From the NCBI RefSeq assembly GCF_000344685.1, contig NW_006920416.1:1402681-1421723 (forward strand): 19,043 nt of DNA. The letters are read 5' to 3'. This DNA comes from Gloeophyllum trabeum ATCC 11539. Lineage: Eukaryota; Basidiomycota; Agaricomycetes; Gloeophyllales; Gloeophyllaceae. Below the pieces are notes generated by a model. The model worked only from the letters and a program-made list of their open reading frames with translations. It searched no databases and had not been told where the DNA came from. Positions 18,032 to 19,043 of the stretch are shown in pieces; positions within the stretch are counted from its first letter, which is position 1; every line of letters begins with the position of its first letter. A program made the translations under genes and the position numbers.

Positions 18032-19043
18032 CAGCGCCCATGAAGCGTTGAAGCAGGCATAGCAGTCGCAAGTAACGGCTCCAACCGCCGACGTGAACCC
18101 TTTAAATACAGCCCTGTGATAAATCCTACCGATAGCAGTGCATTCGGAATCGCTGCCGCACTCCTTAGTGACACGCGGATAACAACCGTTGAACGAGAGA
18201 ATATACAAGTCAAAAGTTGTGTTATTGCGAGCGAATTCGAGCAATTCTTCACTAGGGCAGAAGTCCGCGACAAACATGTACAAATTCTACTCCCGGTGGC
18301 TGAAGGGCCCACAAAGACCAAGGGCCAGCTATAAGTTGCTACAGAGCTTTAAATATCCTCGGATTGAGCCTGGAAAGGTTCCAGAATCAATGACACCTAT
18401 TTACTTGCCCTACCTATCACAAAACATGCCACGAAATACAGTAAGTCACTGTGAGGCAGGTCGTGATAGTCACGACATCAACAGCTCCGACTAGCAGAGC
18501 TAGTCAGGGACGGGTGACCAGCGCTAGATGCACCCCGTAAATCAGCTCCAGGTGACGTGTGGCTAGCAGCGCTTGCCGCAAGGTTCATGAGCTGAGATAG
18601 TCAATGGGATAGCTATGACTGTCTAGTGGTGAATAGCTGGACTTGTGCCCGCATGACCAGTGTTATCCACATCTGCCTACCGGAACTACTTCCACCCTTA
18701 CTAGGTCAGACTTCCTGTATTATTCGGTGCTACAGGTAGTTCATGTATCTGGAACCTATATATCCATCCTTATATCCAGATTGACATAAATGGCTATAAA
18801 TATTCGAGACACAATTACAGAACATGTTGCCCTTCAAACACCCATACTCACAGTGTACCTATCCTCTCCGATAACATGAGGCTCCTTGTCTAGACCACGA
18901 GCGGGTCAGAGTGCACTGTCGCAAGGTGCCTGTTGCCCCAGCGGACCATATATGCGCATAGTCCCGAACCTAGACCATAAACATTAGATGCTACCTGGAG
19001 CTGGAGAGGAGGCAACACACTGACACCCCAGTCCTGGTACTAT
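18032..19043. other. Intergenic, nothing recognised
   Basis: Only short unsupported frames occur here. The part after 18700 is AT-richer with TATA-like runs (near 18756-18802). I found no inverted terminal repeats, RNA gene or protein family. Confidence 0.35.

Overview
The window looks like nuclear DNA of a basidiomycete fungus, most likely a mushroom-forming Agaricomycete. Genes are cut into many short exons by GT-AG introns of about 47-77 nt (one of 134 nt). The protein families (a multi-intron cytochrome P450, a Mx-like dynamin GTPase, a fungal bestrophin and a type III GGPP synthase) and the small hAT-type elements fit that group. This is inferred from gene structure and family motifs; no search was run. 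No single long open frame represents any gene: each gene model below was built by joining exons wherever splice sites, reading phase and family motifs agreed.

Layout. 1-560: relics of degenerate coding sequence (a Lys/Glu-rich tail and a possible retroelement protease remnant). About 1225-2398: a decayed block that fuses the 3' end of a dynamin-like gene, with its downstream flank, to the 5' end of a P450 gene. 2443-3590: a 1132-bp non-autonomous hAT-like transposon with a perfect 8-bp target duplication, carrying a tRNA-like sequence with a telomere-like tail. 3659-4020: a second, 346-bp hAT MITE packed with GTCGAC motifs and also flanked by a perfect 8-bp duplication. 4685-6819 (-): apparently intact P450 of 507 aa in 12 exons. 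7497-9893 (-): bestrophin-type anion channel, 547 aa in 13 exons. 10986-13819 (-): Mx/dynamin-like GTPase in 10 exons, complete except for a one-base frameshift in a run of seven C. 13965-14324 (-): possible small two-exon gene. 14514-15971 (-): geranylgeranyl diphosphate synthase, 325 aa in 9 exons. 16930-18031 (-): coding-like but broken frames that I could not identify. The rest is intergenic.

All confident genes lie on the minus strand. They do not form an obvious pathway: GGPP synthase makes a C20 isoprenoid precursor and the P450 could oxidise a terpenoid, but no terpene cyclase is visible and two membrane-biology genes (dynamin, bestrophin) lie between them. The most informative structure is the left third. 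A P450 5' end and a dynamin 3' end, both families with an intact member further right on the same strand, are joined at a sharp breakpoint, and two hAT elements sit between this relic and the living P450. I found no strong evidence of a wholly new biological system.
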